A stretch of DNA of 64,000 nucleotides, from contig NZ_JACHJQ010000001.1 of the NCBI RefSeq assembly GCF_014203735.1, positions 731,269 through 795,268 of the forward strand. The letters run 5' to 3'. The notes below the pieces were generated by a model. It saw only the letters and a program-made list of their open reading frames with translations. It was not told the DNA's origin and ran no database searches. Every line of letters begins with the position of its first letter. The first letter of the stretch is position 1. This stretch comes from Actinophytocola algeriensis. Its GTDB lineage: Bacteria > Actinomycetota > Actinomycetes > Mycobacteriales > Pseudonocardiaceae. A program made the translations under genes and the position numbers. Below, in pieces: positions 9,280-16,940 of this stretch.

Positions 9280-10358
9280 CAGTACGCGTTCGCGACCTCG
9301 GCGGTGGCGTTGTCCTTGTCGTACAGCTTGTCGCTGATGACGACGTTCTGGGACACCGCCTCGCCGCCCAGGAACTTCTGCAGCGTCTCGAAGGCCAGTG
9401 GCCCGAAGCGCGGGTTGGACTCGACGACCGCGTACATCTCGCCGTCGACGATCTTCTGCACGGCGTTGCGGGTCCCGTCGATCGACACGACGTGGATGTC
9501 GGTGCCGGGCGTCTTGCCCGCGCTCTTCAGCGCCACCAGGGCACCCAGCGCCATCTCGTCGTTCTCCGCGTACACGCCGGTGAGGTCCGGCTGCGCCTGG
9601 ATCAGCTGCTCCATGACCTGCTGGCCCTTGTCCCGGGCGAAGTCACCGGTCTGCTGCGCGGCGATCTCGATGTCCGGCGCGATGTTCGCCATCTCGTCGA
9701 CGAAGCCCTTGGTCCGGTCGGTGGTCACGTTGTTGCCGGAGCTGCCGAGCAGGATCGCGACCTTGCCCTTGTTGCCCATGGCCTCGGCCATCTCCTGCGC
9801 GGCCCGCTTGCCCTGCTCGACGAAGTCGGAGCCGAGGAAGGCCACGTAGTCCTTGCAGGGCTCGGAGTTCACCTTGCGGTCCACGGTGAGGACGGGGATG
9901 TTCTTGTCCCGCGCGGCCTGCAGCGCCGGCTCGAGCCCGTCGGAGTTCAGCGGTGCGACGATCAACGCCTGCGCACCCTTGTTGATCATGTCCTGGATGT
10001 CGGAGATCTGCTTCGACAGCTGCGAGTTCGCGTTGGTCGTCAGCAGCTGCTTGACGCCGAGTTTCTCGGCCTCGTCCTTGATCGACTGGGTCTCCGCGAT
10101 CCGGAAGGGGTTGGCTTCCTTCTCCGACTGGGAGAACCCGACGATGGCGTTCTTCAGGTCGATCTTCTCGCCGCCGTACTGGTCCAACGTGCAGGTGGGA
10201 CCACTCGAGTCCTCCTGCGCGACCTGCTCGCCACCGGTGCCTTGCGTGCTACCGGTGCCGGAGTCCTCGGACTTGGTGCAGCCGGCAAGCGTGAGGGCCG
10301 TGCACACCACGGCCACACCGGCGAACTGAACAGGGCGAAGTAAACGGGATGCCGCCAT
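9279..10358 (-). CDS. Sugar-binding lipoprotein of ABC transporter (YtfQ-like)
   Basis: The 359-residue protein has a lipoprotein signal with lipobox LAGC near residue 28, then a Ser/Thr/Gly linker and a Peripla_BP_4 domain. Segments such as VGFSQSEKEANPFR, a Gly-Ala-Gln-Ala-Leu-Ile-Val-Ala-Pro stretch and VVSIDGTRNAVQ are typical of YtfQ/RbsB-type receptors; the close parallel to YtfQ suggests a furanose ligand (galactofuranose or arabinofuranose), which is an inference. The ATG at 10358 is preferred because GGGAG lies 8 nt upstream; the GTG at 10364 has only a 2-nt spacing. First gene of the operon. Confidence 0.88.
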   Translation of the reverse strand: MAASRLLRPVQFAGVAVVCTALTLAGCTKSEDSGTGSTQGTGGEQVAQEDSSGPTCTLDQYGGEKIDLKNAIVGFSQSEKEANPFRIAETQSIKDEAEKLGVKQLLTTNANSQLSKQISDIQDMINKGAQALIVAPLNSDGLEPALQAARDKNIPVLTVDRKVNSEPCKDYVAFLGSDFVEQGKRAAQEMAEAMGNKGKVAILLGSSGNNVTTDRTKGFVDEMANIAPDIEIAAQQTGDFARDKGQQVMEQLIQAQPDLTGVYAENDEMALGALVALKSAGKTPGTDIHVVSIDGTRNAVQKIVDGEMYAVVESNPRFGPLAFETLQKFLGGEAVSQNVVISDKLYDKDNATAEVANAY

Positions 10359-10439
10359 TGGCACAACTCCCAGCCGATCAGAGGTCGCGCCCTCGCCGGC
10401 GACCTAGCCGATCAAATTCAGTCACATCCGAAACTTATC

Positions 10440-10445
10440 TGTCAA
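10440..10445 (-). promoter_or_regulatory. Possible -35 element of the sugar-transport operon
   Basis: On the minus strand TTGACA lies about 80 bp before the binding-protein start, followed by the AT-richer stretch GATAAGTTTCGGATGTG and then ACTGAATTTG. No textbook -10 is present, so only the -35 part is offered. The AT-rich block 10410-10445 is unusual for this genome and probably contains the operon promoter and the DeoR binding site. Confidence 0.35.
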
Positions 10446-10519
10446 GACACCGCACGATCCGCACAAGTTCGTGCGGTGGCCATACGAAGTGCCGCATTCG
10501 TAACCGCCACCGGTTTGCG

Positions 10520-10596
10520 ATGAAGGGGTCCTTCGGCACGGTGGGCGTGATGAAGGGCCCCTTCGTCGCGTTCAACGTGATGAAGGGGCCCTTCAT
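10520..10596. repeat. 30-bp-period palindromic array, locus 1 (3 units)
   Basis: Three cores of form GAAGG-NNN-CCTTC start at 10522, 10552 and 10582, exactly 30 bp apart; the centres are GGT, GCC and GGC. The 17-bp linkers vary but end in a GTGAT-like block. The array fills most of the gap between the sugar operon promoter and the DeoR stop codon, so it lies just downstream of the DeoR gene. Unlike loci 3 and 4 it has no recognisable inverted flanks. Each core can form a short hairpin in RNA from either strand. Confidence 0.85.
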
Positions 10597-10630
10597 CGCC
10601 AGGAGGCGGGGGCGTCCGGGCGGGCGGCGG

Positions 10631-11425
10631 TCAGGACGCGTTGGCAGCCGTCGCCGCCACGTGCACCATGATCCCCAGTTCCCGCAACGCCTCCAGCTCG
10701 GCGGGATCGGAAGCGTCGTCGGTCACGACGTGCTGGATGTCCTCGGGCGCCACGGTCTGCAACAACGCCTCAGTCCCGATCTTGGTGTGGTCGGCCAGCA
10801 CGATCACCTCGTCGGCGGCCGCCGCCAACGCCCGGTCCACGCCGGCGACGGTCAGGTTCGGCGTCGACAACCCCCTGGCGGCGGTGAGCCCGTTGCCGGA
10901 GATGAACGCCCGGGTCCCCTGCACGGTCGCCAGAGCCTGCTCGGTGGTCCCCCCGACCAGCGCGTGGATGGACCCCCGCAACGACCCGCCGGTCATGACG
11001 ACGTCCACCCCCCGGGCCCCGGCCAGGCCGGTGGCCACCAGCAAGGAGTTCGTCACCACCGTCAGCTCCGCATGCCGGGTCAGCCGGGCGGCGAAGGCCT
11101 GCGTGGTGGTCCCGGCGCCGACCACGATCGCGTCCCCGTCGGAGACCAGGTCCGCGGCCAGCCCGGCGATCGCGGCCTTCGCGTCGGCCGCCACCAGCGC
11201 CTTCTCCGAGTACGTCGGCTCATGCGACAGCCCGCCGGGCAACGCCGCTCCGCCGTGGTGCCGATCGAGCAGCCCCTGTGCGGCAAGGGCGCGCAGGTCC
11301 CGGCGCACGGTGACCTCGGACGTCTCGACCTGGCGCGCGAGTTCGCGCAGGGAGATGGCCCCGCTGGACCGGACGAGATCGAGGATGCGTTGGCGACGTT
11401 CGGCGGCGAACACGAACATGACCAT
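10631..11425 (-). CDS. DeoR-family transcriptional regulator
   Basis: The 264-residue protein has an N-terminal DeoR helix-turn-helix (RRQRILDLVRSSGAISLREL, then TSEVTVRRDLRALAAQG) and a C-terminal DeoRC sugar-phosphate sensor domain (GAGTTTQAFA, VVTNSLLVA, FISGNGLTAARGLSTPN). Such regulators usually repress a sugar-uptake operon and release DNA on binding a phosphorylated intermediate. It lies upstream of, and in the same direction as, the sugar ABC/glycosidase operon, which is the likely target. Two ATG codons (11425, 11419) are close together; the first is used here. Confidence 0.9.
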   Translation of the reverse strand: MVMFVFAAERRQRILDLVRSSGAISLRELARQVETSEVTVRRDLRALAAQGLLDRHHGGAALPGGLSHEPTYSEKALVAADAKAAIAGLAADLVSDGDAIVVGAGTTTQAFAARLTRHAELTVVTNSLLVATGLAGARGVDVVMTGGSLRGSIHALVGGTTEQALATVQGTRAFISGNGLTAARGLSTPNLTVAGVDRALAAAADEVIVLADHTKIGTEALLQTVAPEDIQHVVTDDASDPAELEALRELGIMVHVAATAANAS

Positions 11426-11514
11426 AACCCGAACAATGGCCGGGATTGACCGAACCTGGCCGAGTTTGATCGAACCGGTCGGAGCCTTGCGTGCGGGTGG
11501 AAGCCGTCGGTAGG

Positions 11515-11550
11515 GTCAGGAAAGCGCTTGCCGGAAAGCGCTTTCCTGAC
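11515..11550. promoter_or_regulatory. LacI-type operator-like dyad upstream of the dehydrogenase gene
   Basis: A perfect inverted repeat has 13-bp arms (GTCAGGAAAGCGC at 11515-11527 and its complement at 11538-11550). Inside it is the perfect palindrome GGAAAGCGCTTTCC (11533-11546), with a second half copy GGAAAGCGCTT at 11519-11529. This matches the general shape of LacI/CcpA-type operators, whose CG centre is flanked by AA and TT. It lies 31 bp before the ATG of the sugar dehydrogenase gene, where a repressor would block transcription. No LacI gene is in the window, so the cognate regulator would act in trans. Confidence 0.7.
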
Positions 11551-11580
11551 CACGCTGAACCCACAGGGAAGTGGGCGGAT

Positions 11581-13641
11581 ATGTCGAAACCCAGACGGTG
11601 GCTGGTAGCGATCGCCGGTGCGGTGGTCGCGGCAGGCCTCGCGGTGCCGCCGAGTGCGGTGGCACAAGCCGACGAACCGATCCAAGACCCGTTGCCGGAC
11701 CCGGTCCCGTCGAGCCTCGGGCTCACGGTCGCGGAGTTCGCGCAGTTCCCCAAGACCGAGCTCACCCCGCCGCCGCCCGACCCGCCGCCGGACCTCCGGC
11801 TGATCAGACACGCGCGGATCAACCACCTCGGTGAGGTGCCCGACGGCTCCGGCCGCCTGTACGTGCCCGACCTCAACGGCCGCGTCTACCTGGTGGAGAA
11901 CGGCACCCAGCACATCTACGTCGACTTCAAGGCCCAGTTCCCCGACTTCTTCTCCGGTCGCGGGCTCGGCAGCGGCTCCGGGTTCGTCACGTTCCACCCG
12001 GACTTCAAGCGCAACGGCAAGTTCTACACGGTGCACACCGAGAACGGCGCCGGCCTGACCAAGCCGACGACCTGGCCGTCGCACTCCGCGAACCCGTTCC
12101 TGCACTCGATCATCACCGAGTGGACCGCGACCGACCCGTCGGCCGACACGTTCAGCGGCACCCGCCGCCAGGTCATGCGCATCGCGGAGGCCCGCCAGGT
12201 CCACGCGATCCAGCAGATCGACTTCAACCCGTACGCGCGCAAGGGCAGCCGCGACTACGGCGTCCTCTACGTCGCGTCCGGTGACGGCGGCCAGGGCGCC
12301 ACGACGACCGAGCCGCAGCAGCTCGGCAACCCGTACGGCAAGATCCTGCGGATCAACCCGACGGGCACCAACGGGACCGGCGGCCAGTTCGGCATCCCCT
12401 CGGACAACCCGTTCGTCGGCACGCCGGGCGCGCTCGGCGAGATCTACGCGATCGGCATGCGCGACCCGCACCGGTTCAGCTGGGACCGGGCGACCGGCCG
12501 GATGTACCTCGGCCACATCGGTGAGCACCGGATCGAGGCGGTCTACGACGTCCGGGCGGGCGACAACTACGGCTGGAGTGAACGCGAAGGCGAGTTCCTG
12601 TACAAGCGGAACGACCCCCAGTGCTCGGTCTACCCGCTGCCGCCGGACGACGCGCAGTACGGCTACGACTACCCGGTCGCCGCGTTCGACCACAACCCGC
12701 CGCCGGGGCACCCGCTGTGCTCCGACTCCGGGCACGCGATCAGCGGTGGGTTCGTCTACCGGGGCAGCATCGCCGAGCTGCGCGGCAAGTACGTGTTCAC
12801 CGACCTCGTCGACGGCCGGATCTTCTACACCGAGGCGAGTGAGATGCGCCGCGGTCGCCCGGCCGCGCAGATCCACCAGTTCCAGGTGTACGCGAACGGC
12901 CAGCGGACCGACTTCCGGCAGCTCGTCGGCGACGCACGGGTGGACCTGCGGTTCGGCCAGGACGCGCGGGGTGAGCTGTACCTGGTCGCCAAGGCCAACG
13001 GCAAGGTCTACAAGGTGACCGGCATCAAGCGGTTCGCGAGCTGCGCGGTCGGGCACACGCGGGTGACCGGGTCGGGTGGCGCGGACTCGTGGTCGCCGGT
13101 GACGCCGGACAAGTGGCAGTTCCGCGGCGACAGCGTGATCCTGGCCGAGGCGGGCGAGGCCCGTCCCGGCCCGCGTAGGCCGTTCGAGTACGCGGTGCTG
13201 GACAAGGGCCCGGCGTTCACCAACGCCCGCGTGGACACGAAGGTCCGGCTCGACACCCCGGTCGAGGTGACGAACCGGGACGTGATCGTGGTGTTCGGGT
13301 ACGCGAGCGACACGGAGTTCTACTACGCGCACGTGTCGACGGACAACACGATCTACCCACACAACGGGATCTTCGCGGTGAACAACGCCGACCGGCTGCG
13401 GATCGACGACCAGTGGAACGAGGTCATGTCCCGCGGCGCGCCGCCCGCGATCACCGACACGGCGTGGCACGACGTGAGCGTCACCCACTGCGCGGACACG
13501 GGGGAGATCTCGGTCCGGGTGGACGGTGAGCTGCTGATGACGGCCGTGGACCACACGTTCGGCGCCGGCAGGACCGGGTTCGGCTCCTTCGACAACATCG
13601 GGCGGGCGCGGGACTTCCGAGCCACCGGTACGGCGGCGTGA
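11581..13641 (+). CDS. Secreted PQQ-type sugar (glucose/sorbosone) dehydrogenase-like protein
   Basis: The 686-residue protein has a signal peptide (MSKPRRWLVAIAGAVVAAGL, cleavage after AVAQA). Residues about 60-480 look like a GSDH six-bladed propeller: repeated beta strands, GSGFVTFHPDF, a VLYVASGDGGQG motif, IGMRDPHRFSWD and HAISGGFVYRGS. The last 190 residues form a separate LamG/3-keto-disaccharide-hydrolase-like beta-sandwich. Family members oxidise aldoses outside the cell using PQQ, but some are binding or lectin-like proteins, and cofactor residues cannot be confirmed here. The ATG at 11581 is chosen because the signal peptide begins there. It is followed 2 bp later by the LamG gene, so the two form an operon. 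Confidence 0.75.
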   Translation: MSKPRRWLVAIAGAVVAAGLAVPPSAVAQADEPIQDPLPDPVPSSLGLTVAEFAQFPKTELTPPPPDPPPDLRLIRHARINHLGEVPDGSGRLYVPDLNGRVYLVENGTQHIYVDFKAQFPDFFSGRGLGSGSGFVTFHPDFKRNGKFYTVHTENGAGLTKPTTWPSHSANPFLHSIITEWTATDPSADTFSGTRRQVMRIAEARQVHAIQQIDFNPYARKGSRDYGVLYVASGDGGQGATTTEPQQLGNPYGKILRINPTGTNGTGGQFGIPSDNPFVGTPGALGEIYAIGMRDPHRFSWDRATGRMYLGHIGEHRIEAVYDVRAGDNYGWSEREGEFLYKRNDPQCSVYPLPPDDAQYGYDYPVAAFDHNPPPGHPLCSDSGHAISGGFVYRGSIAELRGKYVFTDLVDGRIFYTEASEMRRGRPAAQIHQFQVYANGQRTDFRQLVGDARVDLRFGQDARGELYLVAKANGKVYKVTGIKRFASCAVGHTRVTGSGGADSWSPVTPDKWQFRGDSVILAEAGEARPGPRRPFEYAVLDKGPAFTNARVDTKVRLDTPVEVTNRDVIVVFGYASDTEFYYAHVSTDNTIYPHNGIFAVNNADRLRIDDQWNEVMSRGAPPAITDTAWHDVSVTHCADTGEISVRVDGELLMTAVDHTFGAGRTGFGSFDNIGRARDFRATGTAA

Positions 13642-13643
13642 CC

Positions 13644-14564
13644 ATGCGCAAGGTGCTGATCGGGCTGTCGTGCGTGGCACTCGCCGCGACTCTGTCCGGC
13701 ACGGTGCCCGCCGCCGCCAACCCGGCGGCGGGTCACCGCCCGGACGTGGTCCCGTCGATGGCGCGGAACCTCGTCGCCTACTACGACTTCGAGCACCCGG
13801 CGCAGGGTGGCGCGGTCGAGCGGGACCGGGGCCGGTCGGGCACGGACCTGTGGCTGGTCAACGGCGCACCCCGGGTGCGCGACGGGATCCGGCACGCGTT
13901 GCAGACCGGGCAGAACTCGGCGGTCGCGAGCAACGACGACTGGAAGGCCGGCGTGTACTCGGACACCGGCGTGCCGTCGCTGCGTGCGTTCAACGCGGCC
14001 CGCGAGATCACCGTGATGGGCTGGTTCAAGCCGACCGGCGTCAACCCCAGCCCCAACACGGTGACCGAGAACCCGGACGACCACTACAACGCGATCGGGC
14101 TGGCCGGTGTGCTCACCGGTGACTCCGACGGGCACGCGGTGCGTGCGCTGCTCGAGGTCATCAACGTGAACGGCGAGCTGAAGGTGGTCGCACTGGGCCG
14201 CCGGGTCGACGGCGCAGCGTCGCAGACGTTCGCGGCATCGGCGCCGTGGCAGGAGGTCCTGCCGCCGGGCCGGTGGACGCACCTGGCGGCGACGTTCGAC
14301 TTCGACACGGGCGAGATGGCGTTGTACCGCGACGGCCGCGCGCTGGACGGCTTCTACACGGTCACCGGTGACCCGTGGTCGCTGGAAGGCGAGCCGGAAC
14401 CGGACGTGACGACGGCGTCGGACCCGCGCGGCATCAAGATCGGCGGCAGCTTCCCGCAGAACAACGTCGAACGGAACCCGTGCAACTGCCGCATGGACGA
14501 GCTGATCTTCCTCGACCGGGTGGCGACCCCGAAGGAGATCAAGGCGCAGTACAAGCGCAGGTAG
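13644..14564 (+). CDS. Secreted LamG/concanavalin-domain protein
   Basis: The 306-residue protein has a Sec signal peptide (residues about 1-28, cleavage near AAANPA). The remainder is one LamG-like jelly roll: LVAYYDFEHP at the first strand, ITVMGWFKPTG, GRWTHLAATFDFDTGEMALY and a final IKIGGSF block. It has no catalytic domain, so it is probably a carbohydrate-binding or cell-surface accessory to the preceding dehydrogenase. The ATG at 13644 follows the previous stop by two bases; a GTG at 13638 overlapping that stop is an alternative. Confidence 0.75.
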   Translation: MRKVLIGLSCVALAATLSGTVPAAANPAAGHRPDVVPSMARNLVAYYDFEHPAQGGAVERDRGRSGTDLWLVNGAPRVRDGIRHALQTGQNSAVASNDDWKAGVYSDTGVPSLRAFNAAREITVMGWFKPTGVNPSPNTVTENPDDHYNAIGLAGVLTGDSDGHAVRALLEVINVNGELKVVALGRRVDGAASQTFAASAPWQEVLPPGRWTHLAATFDFDTGEMALYRDGRALDGFYTVTGDPWSLEGEPEPDVTTASDPRGIKIGGSFPQNNVERNPCNCRMDELIFLDRVATPKEIKAQYKRR

Positions 14565-14574
14565 GCGAACACCT

Positions 14575-14608
14575 CGCGAGCCCGCCGTTCACGGACGGCG
14601 GGCTCGCG
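14575..14608. terminator. Strong bidirectional hairpin between convergent genes
   Basis: A perfect 14-bp stem (CGCGAGCCCGCCGT at 14575-14588 and its complement at 14595-14608) encloses a 6-nt loop. It lies between the LamG gene and the convergent kinase gene and contains the kinase stop codon. There is no U tract, which is usual for actinobacterial terminators. Confidence 0.75.
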
Positions 14609-15500
14609 GCGTGTGCAGGGCAGCGGCGATCGCGACCTGGCTGACCTCCAGGGTGTGTTTGCCGTCCTCGATGTCCCACAGGGCGTTCTGCAGCACGCGG
14701 CCCAGCGTCCAGACCGTCGCACGGGTGCGGTCCAGGCCGAGCCGGTCGGTGAGCAGGTCGAAGCGGTACCGCACGGCCCCGGCAACGTCACCGGTCGCGA
14801 CGATCGCGGCCCAGCGCTCGTTCAGTGCGGGCAGCAGGTCGAAGCCGGGGTCCCCGGCCAGCGGCTGCGGGTCGATGGCGAGCCACGGCTCCCGTGTACC
14901 GGCGAGGACGTTGCCGTCGTGCAGGTCCCAGTGCAGCAGCCGGTCACCGGCCTCGCCGACCAGCTCGGCCACCGCCGCCGCACACGTCCGCACCAGCTCC
15001 TGCTCCGCCGGGTCGCGCAGCAGCGGCACCGCAGACGGGACCTGGTCGAGCATCGCCGTCGCCACGTCCGCGAGCCAGCGCACCCCGGCCGGTGCCCGCA
15101 CCGCCGTCAGCCGCGCCAGCAGGTCCGCGATGACGGCCAGCCGATCGAGGTCGTCCTCGAGCGCGAACAGCGGGCGGGTCGCGTCGAGACGTTCCAGCAG
15201 CACCGCGCCCGTCGGCTCGTCGTGGTCGAGCAGCAGGACCGCGCCGTCGCCGTGCCACGTGCGCAGCCCGGCGGCCGTGTCGGCGTTGTCCTCCTCGACC
15301 GGCTGCAGCTTCAGCACCGCGGGCACGCCGTCGCGGACCACCGGCAGCACGAGCCCGGCCATGCCGTGCGCGACCGGGCCGTCGAACCGCAGCGACCACT
15401 GGCCGACCATCCGGTCGACCAGCGCGGGCAGGTCGCGCACCCACGCGCCGCCTTCCGCGCGCTGCGTGTCCGCGAGCGCGGGCGGGATCTCGATCGGCAT
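14589..15500 (-). CDS. Aminoglycoside/hydroxyurea antibiotic-resistance-type kinase (APH(6)-like)
   Basis: The 303-residue protein belongs to the APH fold of the streptomycin 6-kinase/hydroxyurea kinase group. The catalytic loop is HWDLHDGNVLAG (Asp base and Asn metal ligand) and the metal-binding segment is AIDPQPLAGDPGFDLLPAL. The N-terminus has a nucleotide-lid beta sheet (VLKLQPVEEDN). Such kinases phosphorylate aminoglycosides or small nucleophiles with ATP; whether this one confers resistance cannot be told from sequence. The ATG at 15500 lies 22 bp after a small hypothetical gene on the same strand. Confidence 0.8.
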   Translation of the reverse strand: MPIEIPPALADTQRAEGGAWVRDLPALVDRMVGQWSLRFDGPVAHGMAGLVLPVVRDGVPAVLKLQPVEEDNADTAAGLRTWHGDGAVLLLDHDEPTGAVLLERLDATRPLFALEDDLDRLAVIADLLARLTAVRAPAGVRWLADVATAMLDQVPSAVPLLRDPAEQELVRTCAAAVAELVGEAGDRLLHWDLHDGNVLAGTREPWLAIDPQPLAGDPGFDLLPALNERWAAIVATGDVAGAVRYRFDLLTDRLGLDRTRATVWTLGRVLQNALWDIEDGKHTLEVSQVAIAAALHTPRARRP

Positions 15501-15522
15501 GACGTGGCCTTTCCGGAATGTG

Positions 15523-15804
15523 TCATCCGGGTAGTGCGAGCAGTTCCCGGACAATATCGGCGACTCGCCCGGAACTGTGCCAGACGGGTGTTTCCCGGGC
15601 ACCTGTTTTTCGCAACCGGGACGCCACCGCCCATTCTTCCCACACCTGGATGTTGTCCTCGAGGTCACCGTGCGTCCGCAACCCGAAAAGCGCGTCGACG
15701 GTGCGGCGGCTGGTCGGCGCGGCGAGTGTCGTGGGCACGAAGACCCAGCCGGCCGCCCGGAGCGGCGCGACCACCGCGAGAAGCCGTTCGTGCTCAACAC
15801 TCAC
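15523..15804 (-). CDS. Small conserved-looking hypothetical protein
   Basis: The 93-residue product begins MSVEHERLLAVVAPLRAAGW from a GTG codon and is not Arg/Pro-biased as antisense frames in this GC-rich DNA are; third positions are mostly G or C. It has a predicted helix-strand-helix pattern and no signal peptide or membrane segment. It precedes the kinase gene by 22 bp, so the two are probably cotranscribed. No family is recognised. Confidence 0.6.
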   Translation of the reverse strand: MSVEHERLLAVVAPLRAAGWVFVPTTLAAPTSRRTVDALFGLRTHGDLEDNIQVWEEWAVASRLRKTGARETPVWHSSGRVADIVRELLALPG

Positions 15805-16050
15805 TTATGCCCCAAGAGATTCCGGAGGCGGACGGCACGCCGGAGCGCAACGGGGAGGACCGCTCTACGACGTGCCGCCCGCCAGTGTGCCCGGTCCGTC
15901 GAAGGGTGGGAGCGGGGACCGGGCTGGTGTGGCGACAGCGTGCCCGGAATCGAATGCCGCGCGCAAGTTGCAACAGTGGTATTCGGAAATGACCACCTGA
16001 TCAGGGGAGCTGGGTAACTTCCGGAAATCTGCGTATAACTTCGACAAGAA
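15805..16050. other. Intergenic region without a supported gene
   Basis: This stretch lies upstream of the 93-residue hypothetical gene and presumably contains its promoter. Parts (15950-16050) are clearly richer in A/T than the surroundings. No reading frame with coding character and no repeat was found. Confidence 0.5.
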
Positions 16051-16087
16051 AATGCCCTCGCACCAGGGCATCCGGTGCGAGGGCATT
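16051..16087 (-). terminator. Terminator hairpin after the histidine phosphatase gene
   Basis: A perfect 14-bp stem (AATGCCCTCGCACC at 16051-16064, complement at 16074-16087) has a 9-nt loop. On the minus strand it is followed by TTTCTTGTCG, a short U-rich tail, so it reads as a rho-independent terminator for the phosphatase gene and its short downstream frame. Confidence 0.8.
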
Positions 16088-16132
16088 CCCTCTGCGGCAG
16101 CTCGTGCCTGTCGGAGCGTCGAACCGCCAGGC

Positions 16133-16192
16133 TTACGTCCCGCGCGCCTCGTCGAACCGGCGCGCCACGTCAGTCCAGTGGGGCTGGGTCAC
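16133..16192 (-). CDS. Possible 19-residue overlapping micro-ORF
   Basis: The GTG start shares its first base with the TAG stop of the phosphatase gene, and the frame reads MTQPHWTDVARRFDEARGT before TAA. Codon choice is like that of real genes (GC third positions, balanced residues), and the terminator hairpin lies only beyond its stop. It could be a translationally coupled leaderless peptide or simply the decayed C-terminus of an older, longer phosphatase. Confidence 0.3.
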   Translation of the reverse strand: MTQPHWTDVARRFDEARGT

Positions 16193-16887
16193 TAGTTCAG
16201 CGGTTCCGTCCGCACGGTGAAACGCGGGTCCAGGTGGGCGGTGTCGTTGAAGCGGCGGATCACCCAGCGCTCATCCCACACGACGAGCTGCGTGATCGAC
16301 GCGTTGTCGGCGTCGATGAACGCGAACGGTCGCGACCCGGTGGCCATCGAGACCACCTGGCCGATCGTGCCGCCGTGGGTGAACACGGCGACCCGCCGGT
16401 CGGTGTGGGCCGCGGCGATGCGGGTCAGCGACTCGCGGATGCGCGCGGCGAAGTCGTCCGTCGACTCGGCGCCCGGGATGACGTCCCAGCGCTCCTTCGT
16501 GAACATCTCCTGCGCGACCGGGTGCTGCTGCGCGACGCGGATGCGGAACAGCCCGCCCTCCCACTCACCGAGGTTGATCTCCCGCATGCCCGGCTCCACG
16601 ACCGGCGTGACGCCCAGCCGCTTGGCCAGCGGCTCCGCGGTCTGGTGGGTGCGGCGCAGGGTGGTCACGTAGAGGCCGTCCAGTTCCTCGTGTTCCAGGC
16701 GCTTCGCGACCAGTTCTGCCTGCTCCTCGCCGACCTCCGCGAGCGGCGGGTCGCCCTGGCCGTCGACCTTCGGAAACGGCCGGTCCTCGCGGGCCGGCTG
16801 GGACTCACCATGCCTGACCAGCAGGATCTCGGTCGCGCCCGGCGGCAGGGTGAAGCGGAACTGGCGGTACTCCTCTGAGTTGGTCAC
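16192..16887 (-). CDS. Histidine phosphatase family protein
   Basis: The 231-residue protein has the catalytic LVRHGES motif near residues 23-29 and the second histidine in VAVFTHGGTIG, the hallmarks of the phosphoglycerate-mutase-like phosphatase branch. The acid Glu lies in the INLGEWEGG region. Substrates in this family range from phosphosugars to cofactors. The GTG at 16887 is chosen; a TTG four codons upstream has no ribosome site. It is divergent from the PadR gene, with the operator between them. Confidence 0.85.
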   Translation of the reverse strand: MTNSEEYRQFRFTLPPGATEILLVRHGESQPAREDRPFPKVDGQGDPPLAEVGEEQAELVAKRLEHEELDGLYVTTLRRTHQTAEPLAKRLGVTPVVEPGMREINLGEWEGGLFRIRVAQQHPVAQEMFTKERWDVIPGAESTDDFAARIRESLTRIAAAHTDRRVAVFTHGGTIGQVVSMATGSRPFAFIDADNASITQLVVWDERWVIRRFNDTAHLDPRFTVRTEPLN

Positions 16888-16902
16888 GACCCCATTCAAG
16901 CG

Positions 16903-16922
16903 AATACTCGAACCAGAGTATT
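16903..16922. promoter_or_regulatory. PadR-type operator
   Basis: A perfect inverted repeat, AATACTC-GAACCA-GAGTATT, lies 18 bp before the PadR start and 15 bp before the phosphatase start. ATAC-N-GTAT dyads are typical of PadR-like repressors, so autoregulation and possibly control of the phosphatase gene are likely. Confidence 0.75.
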
Positions 16923-16940
16923 TGAGCTATGGTAATCACC

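Noticed and set aside
11080-13680. 866-codon minus-strand frame opposite the sugar dehydrogenase gene
   Set aside because: Arg/Val-rich composition without motifs; the plus strand has a signal peptide and a recognisable propeller family.
16051-16190. tRNA or small structured RNA gene
   Set aside because: The hairpin is a simple terminator with a U-rich tail; no cloverleaf, T-loop or CCA pattern could be made.
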